64,000 nucleotides of DNA from Pseudarthrobacter sulfonivorans (GTDB lineage Bacteria > Actinomycetota > Actinomycetes > Actinomycetales > Micrococcaceae). Under the pieces are notes generated by a model. That model saw only the letters and a list, made by a program, of their open reading frames with translations. It had not been told where the DNA came from and did not search any database. Below are positions 50,786-59,606 of the stretch, in pieces (the first letter of the stretch is position 1; every line of letters begins with the position of its first letter). The position numbers and the translations under genes are program-made. The stretch covers positions 1-64,000 of the forward strand of contig NZ_JACXBW010000014.1 of NCBI RefSeq assembly GCF_014712225.1, written 5' to 3'.

Positions 50786-50859
50786 TGGGCGTACCAGGAC
50801 TTGAACCTGGGACCTCTTCGTTATCAGCGAAGCGCTCTAACCGCCTGAGCTATACGCCC
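50786..50859 (-). tRNA. tRNA-Ile (anticodon GAT)
   Basis: 74 nt. Acceptor GGGCGTA pairs with TACGCCC, then an A discriminator; CCA is not encoded. D arm GCTCAGGCGGTTAGAGC, anticodon CTGATAA, T arm CCAGGTTCAAGTCCTGG. Confidence 0.96.
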
Positions 50860-50922
50860 CGATGCCTCATCGGGCCGAGACATGACTTTACAGCACATCC
50901 CGGCCCGATCTCAAATCGAGGC

Positions 50923-50949
50923 ATTTCGCCGGCGAATTCCCGGCGAAAT
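50923..50949 (-). terminator. Terminator after the gyrB-gyrA-DUF3566 block
   Basis: A 10-bp perfect stem ATTTCGCCGG (50923-50932) and CCGGCGAAAT (50940-50949), ten bases after the DUF3566 stop. Confidence 0.75.
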
Positions 50950-50958
50950 CATGGGATT

Positions 50959-51585
50959 TCAGTCGTCCGTAAGGGTCACGCCAATGCCGCCCACCAAGGT
51001 GGCAGAGATGTTGTAAAGCACCGCAGACAGCATGGACAGCGCCGTCAGCAGGACAACGTTCACCACGGCGATGATGGTGGCAAATGAGGCCACCTGTCCC
51101 AGGGACGCCACCTTCTTGAGTTCGAAGCCACCGCCCTCGGAACCGGCCAGGGTGCCCAGGAGGCTGTCCACCTGGTCGAAGATTCCCGTGAGGTCCAGGA
51201 CCGTCCAGAGGACGATGGCAGCCACCACGGTGACGATTCCCAGCGCCACAGACAGCAGGAAGGCCATCTTCAGGACGGACCAGGGATCCACCTTGCTGAC
51301 CAGCAGGCGGGCACGCCTGACCTTGGCCTTCGGCGCGGGCTTGACCAGGCCCGGCTGGCCCTGCGCAGCTGCGGGCCTCTGACCGACGACACCGGGACGC
51401 TGACCCGGCTGGCCCTGGACGGGGCGCTGGCCGGGCGCGGCGGGACGTTGGCCCGGGGCGCCTGCAGGGGCTGCCGGCCGCTGTTGCGGACGAACGGGTG
51501 CGTTCACCCGGGGCGCGGCCGCGGGCGGGGGTGCTCCGCCAGGGACGGTGCTGCTCGGCTTGGGATATGAGTCGGGATTACTCAC
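50959..51585 (-). CDS. DUF3566 transmembrane protein downstream of gyrA
   Basis: 208 aa. The first half is a disordered P/A/G/Q-rich region with repeats such as GQRPAAPGQRPVQGQPGQRP. The second half is DUF3566: RARLLVSKVDPWSVLKMAFLLSVALGIVTVVAAIVLW, DSLLGTLAGSEGG, FATIIAVVNVVLLTALSMLSAVLYNISATLVGGIGVTLTDD, with two helices. Mycobacterial homologues (Rv0007 type) are linked to cell shape. The GTG start overlaps the gyrA stop, so it is co-translated with gyrase. Confidence 0.93.
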   Translation of the reverse strand: MSNPDSYPKPSSTVPGGAPPPAAAPRVNAPVRPQQRPAAPAGAPGQRPAAPGQRPVQGQPGQRPGVVGQRPAAAQGQPGLVKPAPKAKVRRARLLVSKVDPWSVLKMAFLLSVALGIVTVVAAIVLWTVLDLTGIFDQVDSLLGTLAGSEGGGFELKKVASLGQVASFATIIAVVNVVLLTALSMLSAVLYNISATLVGGIGVTLTDD

Positions 51586-54260
51586 TCGTTACCTCCGGTG
51601 TAGTCTTCGTTCGGCTCAGCGTCGCCGGAGGCGTCCTCTGACTCAACAGCCGGTGATGATTCTGGTGCTGATGCTGACTCTTCGGCTCCCTCGGGGGACC
51701 CGCCGTCTTCAGCCAACGTTACGTCATCCTCCAGGGATTCTTCGCCCTCGAGACCACGTTCGCTGTTCCGGGCCACCTCGATGATGCGGTCGTTTTTGTC
51801 CGGTTTTGCGAAGATGACACCCATCGTGTCGCGGCCCTTGGCAGGCACACCGGCCACGGAGGAACGGACCACCTTGCCGCCTTCCATGACCACCAGGACC
51901 TCGTCCTCTTCCTGGACAATCAAGGCACCGACGAGATGCCCGCGTTCCTCCTGGTACTTGCCCACCTTGATGCCCAGGCCGCCGCGGCCCTGCAGGCGGT
52001 ACTCCTCCACCGCGGTCCGCTTGGCGTAGCCGCCCTCAGTGACGATGAAGACAAACGAACCGTCCGTGACGACGTCCGCGGCCAACAGTTCATCGTCCTC
52101 ACGGAACTTCATGCCGGTCACGCCGGACGTCGCACGGCCCATGGGGCGCAGCGCATCGTCCGTGGCGGTGAAGCGGATGGACTGGCCCATGCGTGAGACG
52201 AGCATGAGGTCATCCGTTTCCGAAACCAGCTGGGCTGAAACCAGTTCGTCCTCGTCACGCAGGTTGATCGCGATGACGCCGGCCGAACGGTTGGTGTCGT
52301 AATCCTCCAGCCGGGTCTTCTTGACCAGGCCGCGCTTGGTGGCGAGCACCAGGTACGGGGACTGCTGGTAGTCCTTGAGGTCCAGGACCTGCGCGATGTG
52401 TTCGTCCGGCTGGAAGGCCAGCAGGTTGGCAACGTGCTGCCCCTTGGCGTCACGGCCGGCTTCCACCAGCTCGTAGGCCTTGGCCCGGTAGACGCGGCCC
52501 AGGTTGGTGAAGAAGAGGAGCCAGTGGTGGGTGGTGGTGACAAAGAAGTGCTCCACCACGTCGTCGCCGCGCAACTGGGCACCCTTGATGCCCTTGCCGC
52601 CACGCTGCTGCGAACGGTAGTTGTCGCTGCGGGTGCGCTTGACGTAGCCGCCGCGGGTGATGGTGACAACCATTTCCTCTTCGGGGATGAGGTCCTCGAT
52701 GGACATGTCGCCGTCGAAGCCCATCAGGATCTTCGTGCGGCGGTCATCGCCATGCTTGGCCACAATCTCGCCCAGCTCGGTGCTGATGATTTCGCGCTGG
52801 CGCTCCTCGGAGGCAAGGATCGAGTTGTATTCGGCGATCAGGGCCTCAAGCTCAGCGTGCCGGTCCTGGATCTTCTGGCGTTCCAGGGCGGCCAGGCGGC
52901 GCAGCTGCATGTCAAGGATGGCCCGGGCCTGCAGCTCGTCGATATCAAGCAGCTGCATCAGGCCGTCGCGTGCGGCTTCAGTGGTGTTGGACGCACGGAT
53001 CAGCGCGATGACTTCGTCCAGCATGTCCAGCGCCTTCAGGAGCGCGCGCAGGATGTGTGCTTCTTCTTCGGCCTTGCGCAGGCGGTACCGGGTGCGGCGC
53101 GCAATGACGTCCATCTGGTGTGTGACCCAGTGGCGGATGAACGCATCCAGGCTCAGCGTGCGCGGAACCCCGTCCACGATGGCCAGCATGTTTGCCGAGA
53201 AGTTGCTCTGCAGTTCGGTGTGCTTGTAAAGGTTGTTCAGCACCACCTTGGCCACGGCGTCGCGCTTGAGCACAATGACCAGACGCTGGCCGGTGCGGCC
53301 GGAGGTTTCGTCGCGGAGGTCGGCGATGCCGGAGACCTTGCCGTCCTTGACCAGCTCGGCGATCTTGATGGCCAGGTTGTCCGGGTTGGCCTGGTACGGC
53401 AGTTCCGTGACCACCAGGCAGGTGCGGCCCTGGAGTTCCTCAACATTGACCACGGCGCGCATGGTGACCGACCCGCGGCCGGTCCGGTAAGCGTCCTCAA
53501 TGCCCTTGTGGCCAAGGATGGTTGCACCGGTCGGGAAGTCCGGTCCCTTGATGCGCAGCAGCAGCTCTTCGAGCAGCTCCTCCCGGGTGGCCGTCGGGTT
53601 CCTGAGGTACCACTGGACACCTTCGGCTACCTCGCGGAGGTTGTGCGGCGGAATGTTGGTGGCCATGCCGACGGCGATGCCCGAGGAACCATTCACGAGC
53701 AGGTTGGGGAAACGGGCCGGCAGGATGGTGGGTTCCTGGTTCTTGCCGTCGTAGTTGTCCTGGAAATCGACGGTCTCCTCGTCGATGTCCCGGACCATCT
53801 CCATGGCCAGCGGCGCCATTTTGGTTTCGGTGTAACGGGGCGCCGCGGCACCGTCGTTGCCCGGCGAACCGAAGTTTCCCTGGCCCAGGGCCAGCGGGTA
53901 CCGCATGGTCCAGTCCTGGATCAGGCGGACCAGGGCATCGTAGATCGCGGTGTCACCATGGGGGTGGTACTGGCCCATGACCTCGCCGACCACGCGCGCA
54001 CACTTGTTGAACGAACGGTCGGGGCGGTAGCCGCCGTCGAACATTGCGTAGAGGACGCGGCGGTGCACGGGCTTCAGTCCGTCGCGCACGTCCGGCAGGG
54101 CACGGCCGACAATAACCGCCATGGCGTAGTCCAGGTAGGACCGCTGCATTTCGGTCTGCAGGTCCACCTGTTCCACACGGTCGACCAGCACATCGCCTTC
54201 AAGTACGGTGTCCGGAAGGTCGGCGGAGTCCGCCGGGTTCTCGGGTGTCTCGTCACTCAT
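51582..54260 (-). CDS. gyrA: DNA gyrase subunit A
   Basis: 892 aa. The breakage-reunion domain has the active-site Tyr143 in AAPRYTETKM. The quinolone region HPHGDTAIYD has Thr104 at the position of E. coli Ser83 and the acidic residue kept. The IGMATNIPPHNLREV block is present. The C-terminal beta-pinwheel has repeats such as GYVKRTRSDNYRSQQRGGKG (GyrA box) and KKTRLEDYDTNRSAGV. The acidic tail is long. It forms A2B2 gyrase with gyrB, 58 bases upstream, relieving positive supercoils ahead of forks. Confidence 0.98.
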   Translation of the reverse strand: MSDETPENPADSADLPDTVLEGDVLVDRVEQVDLQTEMQRSYLDYAMAVIVGRALPDVRDGLKPVHRRVLYAMFDGGYRPDRSFNKCARVVGEVMGQYHPHGDTAIYDALVRLIQDWTMRYPLALGQGNFGSPGNDGAAAPRYTETKMAPLAMEMVRDIDEETVDFQDNYDGKNQEPTILPARFPNLLVNGSSGIAVGMATNIPPHNLREVAEGVQWYLRNPTATREELLEELLLRIKGPDFPTGATILGHKGIEDAYRTGRGSVTMRAVVNVEELQGRTCLVVTELPYQANPDNLAIKIAELVKDGKVSGIADLRDETSGRTGQRLVIVLKRDAVAKVVLNNLYKHTELQSNFSANMLAIVDGVPRTLSLDAFIRHWVTHQMDVIARRTRYRLRKAEEEAHILRALLKALDMLDEVIALIRASNTTEAARDGLMQLLDIDELQARAILDMQLRRLAALERQKIQDRHAELEALIAEYNSILASEERQREIISTELGEIVAKHGDDRRTKILMGFDGDMSIEDLIPEEEMVVTITRGGYVKRTRSDNYRSQQRGGKGIKGAQLRGDDVVEHFFVTTTHHWLLFFTNLGRVYRAKAYELVEAGRDAKGQHVANLLAFQPDEHIAQVLDLKDYQQSPYLVLATKRGLVKKTRLEDYDTNRSAGVIAINLRDEDELVSAQLVSETDDLMLVSRMGQSIRFTATDDALRPMGRATSGVTGMKFREDDELLAADVVTDGSFVFIVTEGGYAKRTAVEEYRLQGRGGLGIKVGKYQEERGHLVGALIVQEEDEVLVVMEGGKVVRSSVAGVPAKGRDTMGVIFAKPDKNDRIIEVARNSERGLEGEESLEDDVTLAEDGGSPEGAEESASAPESSPAVESEDASGDAEPNEDYTGGNE

Positions 54261-54318
54261 CGTTTATATTTTCCGTTTCAGGTATATGTCGGTTAGGGAA
54301 TATCAGGCGGAAAACCGT

Positions 54319-56409
54319 CTAGATATCCAGGAACCTGACGTCCTTGGCGTTCTGCTGGATGAAGTTTCGGCGGGACTCCACGTCTTCACCCATCAGAGTG
54401 GAGAACACCTGGTCCGCTGCCAGGGCATCGTCCATGGTCACCTGCAGGAGGGTCCGGTTGTCCGGGTCCATGGTGGTGTCCCACAGTTCGGTGTAGTCCA
54501 TCTCGCCGAGGCCCTTGTAGCGCTGGATGCCGTTGTCCTTCGGGATACGCCGGCCGGCGGCCTGGCCGGAAACCAGCCTGGCGTCCCGCTGTTTGTCGCT
54601 GAAGACGTAATCGTGCGGGGCATTGGACCACTTGATCCGGTACAGCGGGGGTTGCGCCAGGTACACGTAGCCGTTTTCGATGAGCGGGCGCATGTAGCGG
54701 AACAGAAGCGTCATCAGCAGCGTCGTGATGTGTTGGCCGTCGACGTCGGCATCAGCCATCAGCACGATCTTGTGGTACCGCAGCTTGCTGAGATCGAAAT
54801 CCTCGCCGATGCCGGTACCGAACGCCGTGATCATGGACTGCACTTCGGCGTTGCCCAGGGCCTTGTCCAGCCTGGCACGTTCCACGTTCAGGATCTTGCC
54901 GCGCAGCGGCAGGATGGCCTGGGTTTCCGGGTTGCGGCCACGCTTGGCGGAACCACCGGCGGAGTCACCCTCCACGATGTACACCTCGCAGCGGGCGGGG
55001 TCCTTCGAGGAGCAGTCGGACAGTTTGCCCGGCATGCCGAAGGACTCGAGCGGGCTCTTGCGGCGGGCGTTGTCGCGGGCCTTGCGGGCGGCCATCCGGG
55101 CCTGGGCCGCGGAAATGGCTTTGCGGATCACGTCGCGGGCGGGGCCGGGGTTGCGTTCCAGCCAGTCGCCCAGGCCGTCTGTCACGACGCGCTGGACAAA
55201 GCCCTTGACCTCGGAGTTGCCCAGCTTGGTTTTGGTCTGGCCCTCGAACTGGGGCTCGGCCAGCTTGACCGAGATGACAGCGGTCAGGCCTTCACGGATG
55301 TCATCACCGGTGAGGTTGTCATCCTTTTCCTTGATGATGCCCTTCTCCCGCGCATAGCGGTTGATCAGCGAGGTCATCGCGGCGCGGAAACCCTCTTCGT
55401 GGGTGCCGCCCTCATGCGTGTTGATGGTGTTGGCGTAGGTGTGGACGCTTTCGGAGTACGCGCTGGTCCACTGCATGGCCATTTCCAAGGCAATCTTGCG
55501 GTCCTTGTCCTCGGTTTCAAAGGCGATGACGTCCTCATGGACAACATCAACCTTCTTGCCTGAGTTCAGGTGCTTCACATAGTCGAGCAGACCGTCGTTG
55601 TACTGGTACACCACGGTGCGGTGATCGGCTGCGACTTCGCCTTCGGTGACCACGCCGTCGAGGTCGAGGTCATCGTCCGAGTCGGACTTCACTGCAGCGG
55701 GGCGTTCATCCGTCAGGGTAATGCGCAGGCCCTTGTTCAGGAACGCCATCTGCTGGAAGCGGGCACGGAGCGTCTCGAAATCGAACTCGGTGGAATCGAA
55801 AATGGTCGCGTCAGGGTAGAACGTCTGGGACGTGCCGGTCTCGGCGGTTTCTTCACCCTTGACCAGGCCGCCCTGGGGTTTGCCGCCGTCGGCGAAGGAC
55901 ATCCGCCAGACGTTGCCCTGGCGCCGGACCTCGGTGTCCACCCGGCTGGAGAGGGCGTTGACCACGGAAATGCCCACACCGTGAAGGCCGCCGGAGACCG
56001 CGTATCCGCCGCCGCCGAACTTGCCGCCGGCGTGCAGGATGGTCATGACCACTTCAACGGTGGGCTTGTGCTCGGTGGGGTGCATGTCCACGGGGATTCC
56101 GCGGCCATCGTCAACAACCTTCACGCCGCCGTCGGCCTGCAGCACAATCTCGATGTGCGTGCAGTACCCGGCCAGTGCCTCGTCGACGGAGTTGTCCACC
56201 ACTTCGTAGACCAGGTGGTGCAGGCCACGCGGTCCGGTGGATCCGATATACATGCCCGGGCGCTTCCGGACGGCCTCCAGGCCTTCGAGTACGGTAATGT
56301 CGCTTGCGCCGTATTCCCGGGGTTTCACGGCTTCCGCCGGCGTATCGGGCGTCAGGACGTCCTCCGCTGCGCGGTCCACTGCCTGGGTATCTGTATTGTC
56401 GTTAGCCAC
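54319..56409 (-). CDS. gyrB: DNA gyrase subunit B
   Basis: 696 aa from a GTG at 56409; the open frame runs to 56496 and the start is not certain, because the nearest GAGGAG is 12 bases off. The GHKL ATPase is visible: VYEVVDNSVDEALAG, VDDGRGIPVDMHP and GGYAVSGGLHGVGISVVNALS. The transducer domain and the TOPRIM part follow (EVYIVEGDSAGGSAKRGRNP, MADADVDGQHI), then the C-terminal RYKGLGEMDYTELWDTTMDP. It supplies ATP-driven strand passage to GyrA. It is on the same strand as dnaA, dnaN and recF. Confidence 0.97.
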   Translation of the reverse strand: MANDNTDTQAVDRAAEDVLTPDTPAEAVKPREYGASDITVLEGLEAVRKRPGMYIGSTGPRGLHHLVYEVVDNSVDEALAGYCTHIEIVLQADGGVKVVDDGRGIPVDMHPTEHKPTVEVVMTILHAGGKFGGGGYAVSGGLHGVGISVVNALSSRVDTEVRRQGNVWRMSFADGGKPQGGLVKGEETAETGTSQTFYPDATIFDSTEFDFETLRARFQQMAFLNKGLRITLTDERPAAVKSDSDDDLDLDGVVTEGEVAADHRTVVYQYNDGLLDYVKHLNSGKKVDVVHEDVIAFETEDKDRKIALEMAMQWTSAYSESVHTYANTINTHEGGTHEEGFRAAMTSLINRYAREKGIIKEKDDNLTGDDIREGLTAVISVKLAEPQFEGQTKTKLGNSEVKGFVQRVVTDGLGDWLERNPGPARDVIRKAISAAQARMAARKARDNARRKSPLESFGMPGKLSDCSSKDPARCEVYIVEGDSAGGSAKRGRNPETQAILPLRGKILNVERARLDKALGNAEVQSMITAFGTGIGEDFDLSKLRYHKIVLMADADVDGQHITTLLMTLLFRYMRPLIENGYVYLAQPPLYRIKWSNAPHDYVFSDKQRDARLVSGQAAGRRIPKDNGIQRYKGLGEMDYTELWDTTMDPDNRTLLQVTMDDALAADQVFSTLMGEDVESRRNFIQQNAKDVRFLDI

Positions 56410-56780
56410 AGGTGCTGTCGACTCCTCTTTTTCGATGATGGCCGGCGTCCACTTTCCCAAGGAAAAAGGCCGCCAACAGGCACAAGCTGATGGCACTGAC
56501 GAGTGGGTCGACCTGCAGAACCGTTTTCCGCCTGCTGTGCGCGCGGAAAACGGACACAGTCAACGTTTCGCCGGCGCCCAGTTATCTGCTGTGATTCTAC
56601 CGTGAAATGGGCCGCAACCCCGCATTCCGGAGGCCATGCCGACTCCCGATGTGCCCGTGTGAGGCCGTTGACCGCGCCTAGGGCGCCCTCGCGGTCCCGT
56701 CTCCGGGTGCCTATACGCCCCATGGCAGTCAGAGCGCCCTACACGCCGTCGGACCAATATTCAAGAGCGGACGACGGCGG
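56410..56780 (-). other. Intergenic region between dciA and gyrB
   Basis: 371 bases with no supported gene; the frames present are R/G/P-rich shadows. It should hold the gyrB promoter. I see no convincing -35/-10 pair and no clear hairpin after dciA. Confidence 0.4.
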
Positions 56781-57338
56781 TTAGCCGTAGGTATCGCGGG
56801 GCCCGCGGCCGTTGACGGTGCGGCCGCCCTTGCGCCAGCTGGGCGCCGACGGTCCGAGCACCTGGATGCTGGTGACCACGCCGTCGCCGAGTTCGGTGCG
56901 GAATTTTTCCAGCAGGCTGAGGCTCAGCAGCCTCAGCTGCGTGGCCCAGGCGGTCGAATCGCAGCGCACGTGCAGGGTGGTGTCGGTGAAACTTTCAGGC
57001 GTGCAATGCGCGGAGATTTCCGGGCCCACCAGGGTGGCCCACTCCGCCATGACCGAACCCACGGCCACCGGTGAGGTCCACCCGCGTTCGGCCACCAGGC
57101 GTCCCACCACCTTGCCGAGCCCCAGGGGATCCCGCCCGGTGGCATGGAACTGGCTGAAACCGCGGGTGTCCCTGATGCCGCGTTTGGATTTGGCGGCCCC
57201 GCCGGGAGGTGACGTTTTGCGGCGGATCTCCCCGCGCGCCGCGGCGGCCTCACGCATCCGGTTCAGTGCAGCCTGCGGCGCATCAATGTTGTCAGGATCC
57301 CGGCCGGGCTGCAGCCCGCCCTTCTCGTCCTTATTCAT
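56781..57338 (-). CDS. dciA: DciA family (DUF721) replication protein
   Basis: 185 aa. The N-terminus is charged and disordered (NKDEKGGLQPGRDPDNIDAPQAALNRM). The conserved DUF721 domain is LGKVVGRLVAERGWTSPVAVGSVMAEWATLVGPEISAHCTPESF, then LHVRCDSTAWATQLRLLSLSLLEKFRTELGDGVVTSIQVLGP. DciA is the ancestral loader of the DnaB replicative helicase. Its ATG overlaps the recF stop by eight bases, giving recF-dciA coupling, with gyrB downstream. Confidence 0.95.
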   Translation of the reverse strand: MNKDEKGGLQPGRDPDNIDAPQAALNRMREAAAARGEIRRKTSPPGGAAKSKRGIRDTRGFSQFHATGRDPLGLGKVVGRLVAERGWTSPVAVGSVMAEWATLVGPEISAHCTPESFTDTTLHVRCDSTAWATQLRLLSLSLLEKFRTELGDGVVTSIQVLGPSAPSWRKGGRTVNGRGPRDTYG

Positions 57339-58548
57339 CGATACCTCCCGGGATAACCTTCACCCGCCGGCCGGACAGCTCGGCCGGGATATCGGCGTCG
57401 ACGGCGGCGGTCACCAGGACCTGTTCCGCGCCGGAGACTATTGCGGCCAGTTTACGCCGCCGCATCACATCAAGCTCCGCAAAAACGTCGTCAAGGATGA
57501 GGATTGGCGCAGACCCGCCGGTCCGGGTGTCATCGAGCATCACATAGTAGGAGGCGAGCCGCAGGGACAGGCACATCGACCAGGTTTCACCGTGTGAGGC
57601 GTACCCCTTGGCGGGTGCCTCGCCAAGGATCAGTTCCAGCTCATCCCGGTGCGGTCCCACGAGGGAGATTCCGCGCTCCAGTTCCTTGCGGCGTGAGCCT
57701 GCGAAAGCCTGGACGTAGCGCTCTGTGAGTTCCACGACGGTGAGATGGCTGAGATCCTCCGTTCCGGCAGAGCCGGACACTGCTGCCCCGGCCCCCGGGG
57801 AACCACCGTTGACACCAAATGATGCACCGCCGTCGTCGTCCATCAGGTTCTGGAGGGTGGACCGATACACCGCACCGGCTTCCTTGGAGCCGTCCGTGAG
57901 CTGGGCATATGCCTTGGCCAGATGTGGGCGCAGCCGTTCGACCAGTTCCAGTCTGGCGTGCAGCAGCTCGGCGCCGGCACGGGCCATGTGCTGGTCCCAC
58001 ACATCGAGGGTGGCTTCATGGCCGGCGGTGAATTTTCCGGCCCGGGCCGATTTGAGGAGCGCGTTGCGCTGTTTCAGGACCCTGTCATAGTCCGTGCGGG
58101 TGGCGGCGTGCCGCGGAATGAGGCTGACCAGCAGTTCGTCAAGGAAGCGGCGGCGGTTTGAGGGATCTCCCTTGACCAGCGCCAGGTCTTCCGGGGCGAA
58201 AAGCACTGTCTGGCAGATCCCCAGCAGATCCCTGGCCCTGACCGGGTTGCTGCGGTTGATGCGGCCCCGGTTGGCCCGGCTGGCATTGATTTCAAGTTCC
58301 AGCACCGTGGTCTGGCCACCGCGGACCACGCGGGCACGGACGAGTGAGCGGTCCGTGCCAAAGCGGAGCAGCGGACCGTCGGAACTGACCCGGTGCGAGC
58401 TCAGCGTGGCCAGGTAGCCGATGGCCTCCATGAGGTTGGTTTTGCCGATTCCGTTGGACCCCACCAGCACGGTGACACCGGGGCCGAGGGCAAGGTCAAC
58501 CTGGGCGTAGCTGCGGAAGTCGGTCAGGGAAAGGTGTTCTAGGTACAC
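57331..58548 (-). CDS. recF: DNA replication and repair protein RecF
   Basis: 405 aa SMC-like ATPase. Walker A GSNGIGKTN (30-38) is followed by the N-terminal LTDFRSYAQVDLALG. The signature and Walker B part is ILILDDVFAELDVMRRRKL, and GPHRDELELILGEAPAKGYASHGE contains the ABC signature region. It loads RecA at gaps with RecO and RecR. A glycine/serine-rich insertion near residues 247-265 (GVNGGSPGAGAAVSGSAG) is unusual but in frame. It sits in the usual dnaN-gnd-recF order. Confidence 0.97.
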   Translation of the reverse strand: MYLEHLSLTDFRSYAQVDLALGPGVTVLVGSNGIGKTNLMEAIGYLATLSSHRVSSDGPLLRFGTDRSLVRARVVRGGQTTVLELEINASRANRGRINRSNPVRARDLLGICQTVLFAPEDLALVKGDPSNRRRFLDELLVSLIPRHAATRTDYDRVLKQRNALLKSARAGKFTAGHEATLDVWDQHMARAGAELLHARLELVERLRPHLAKAYAQLTDGSKEAGAVYRSTLQNLMDDDGGASFGVNGGSPGAGAAVSGSAGTEDLSHLTVVELTERYVQAFAGSRRKELERGISLVGPHRDELELILGEAPAKGYASHGETWSMCLSLRLASYYVMLDDTRTGGSAPILILDDVFAELDVMRRRKLAAIVSGAEQVLVTAAVDADIPAELSGRRVKVIPGGIDE

Positions 58549-58593
58549 GCGGTCTTCATAATTCTGAGAACCCCGCAGGGTCCCGGGTGGAGG

Positions 58594-59478
58594 CTACTTG
58601 GCGGGACGGGTGGCATGCCCGCCGAATTGGTGGCGCAGGGCGGAAACCATCTTCATGGCGGGCGAGTTGTCCTCGCGGGACGAGAAGCGTGCGAACAGTG
58701 CGGCCGTGATGGCAGGGGCCGGAACGGCGTTGGCGATGGCTTCCTCAACGGTCCAGCGGCCTTCGCCTGAATCCTCGACGTAGTCGTCGATGGAGGCCAG
58801 TCCCGGATCCTCCTCCAGGGCTTTGACCATGAGATCCAGCAGCCAGGACCGGACCACGGTGCCCTTTTGCCACGCGCGGAACGTTCCGGGCAGGTCATCC
58901 ACGATGTCCTTGGCGGCCAGCAGTTCGTAGCCTTCGGCATACGCCTGCATCAGGCCGTACTCAATGCCGTTGTGGACCATTTTCGCGTAATGGCCGGCGC
59001 CGATGCCGCCCACGTGGACAAAGCTGTCGGCCCGTTCCCCTTCGGGGCGGAGGGCATCAAAAACCGGCAGCGCGTCCTCGATATCGGCGGCGTCGCCGCC
59101 GGCCATCAGTCCGTAGCCGTTCTGCAGGCCCCAGACACCGCCTGAAACGCCGCAGTCCGCAAACCGGATGCCCTTCCCGGCAAGTGCGGCACCGTGTTTC
59201 TGGTCCTCGGTGAAACGGGAGTTGCCGCCGTCGATCACCAGGTCGCCGGCGTCGAGCTTGTTGCCCAGCTCCGTGATCACCGCATCCGTAATCCCGCCGG
59301 ACGGGACCATGACCCAGATGAGCCGCGGCGCCGGAACGGCCTTGATCAGATCGTCCACGGAGGCAACGTCAGTGACCTCGGGGTTGCGGTCAAAGCCTGT
59401 GACCTCAATGCCGCCCTTGCGCAGCCGTTCGCGCATGTTGAAACCCATTTTGCCAAGGCCGATCAGTCCGATGTGCAC
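58594..59478 (-). CDS. gnd: 6-phosphogluconate dehydrogenase, decarboxylating (short NAD-type)
   Basis: 294 aa from a GTG at 59478. The short form (about 300 aa, YqeC type), in place of the 470-aa enzyme. The Rossmann fingerprint HIGLIGLGKMGFNM is at 2-15, with LVIDGGNSRFTEDQ, the catalytic block FADCGVSGGVWGLQNGYGLMAGG, and GGIGAGHYAKMVHNGIEYGLMQAYAEG with catalytic Lys. It converts 6-phosphogluconate to ribulose 5-phosphate. The place between dnaN and recF is conserved in actinobacteria. Two mutually exclusive hairpins lie just upstream of its start (59510-59554). Confidence 0.95.
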   Translation of the reverse strand: MHIGLIGLGKMGFNMRERLRKGGIEVTGFDRNPEVTDVASVDDLIKAVPAPRLIWVMVPSGGITDAVITELGNKLDAGDLVIDGGNSRFTEDQKHGAALAGKGIRFADCGVSGGVWGLQNGYGLMAGGDAADIEDALPVFDALRPEGERADSFVHVGGIGAGHYAKMVHNGIEYGLMQAYAEGYELLAAKDIVDDLPGTFRAWQKGTVVRSWLLDLMVKALEEDPGLASIDDYVEDSGEGRWTVEEAIANAVPAPAITAALFARFSSREDNSPAMKMVSALRHQFGGHATRPAK

Positions 59479-59509
59479 GATGCGGGTTCTCTTTCTGCAT
59501 TGGGTGTCG

Positions 59510-59554
59510 GTTGTCGTTTTGGGGGGCCCAGAACGACAACCACTGTCTGGGCCC
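59510..59554 (-). promoter_or_regulatory. Alternative hairpins between dnaN and gnd
   Basis: GTTGTCGTT/AACGACAAC (59510-59518 and 59532-59540) and GGGCCCAG/CTGGGCCC (59524-59531 and 59547-59554). The arms interleave, so only one can form at a time. This may be a terminator/antiterminator or a simple dnaN terminator. Confidence 0.4.
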
Positions 59555-59606
59555 ACGCCGCCAGGGTTCCCTGGCCGAGGTTGCGAGGCGAGGGTGGCGG
59601 TGGGGA

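Noticed and set aside
52398..54296. 632-codon plus-strand frame opposite gyrA
   Set aside because: It is the reverse-strand shadow of a conserved gyrA. No ribosome site or motif supports it.
56352..56723. Minus-strand ORF upstream of gyrB
   Set aside because: It is arginine-rich, overlaps the gyrB start region and has no family resemblance.
57750..57810. Glycine/serine-rich stretch in recF as a sign of disruption
   Set aside because: It is in frame and the signature and Walker B motifs follow normally; it is a surface loop insertion.
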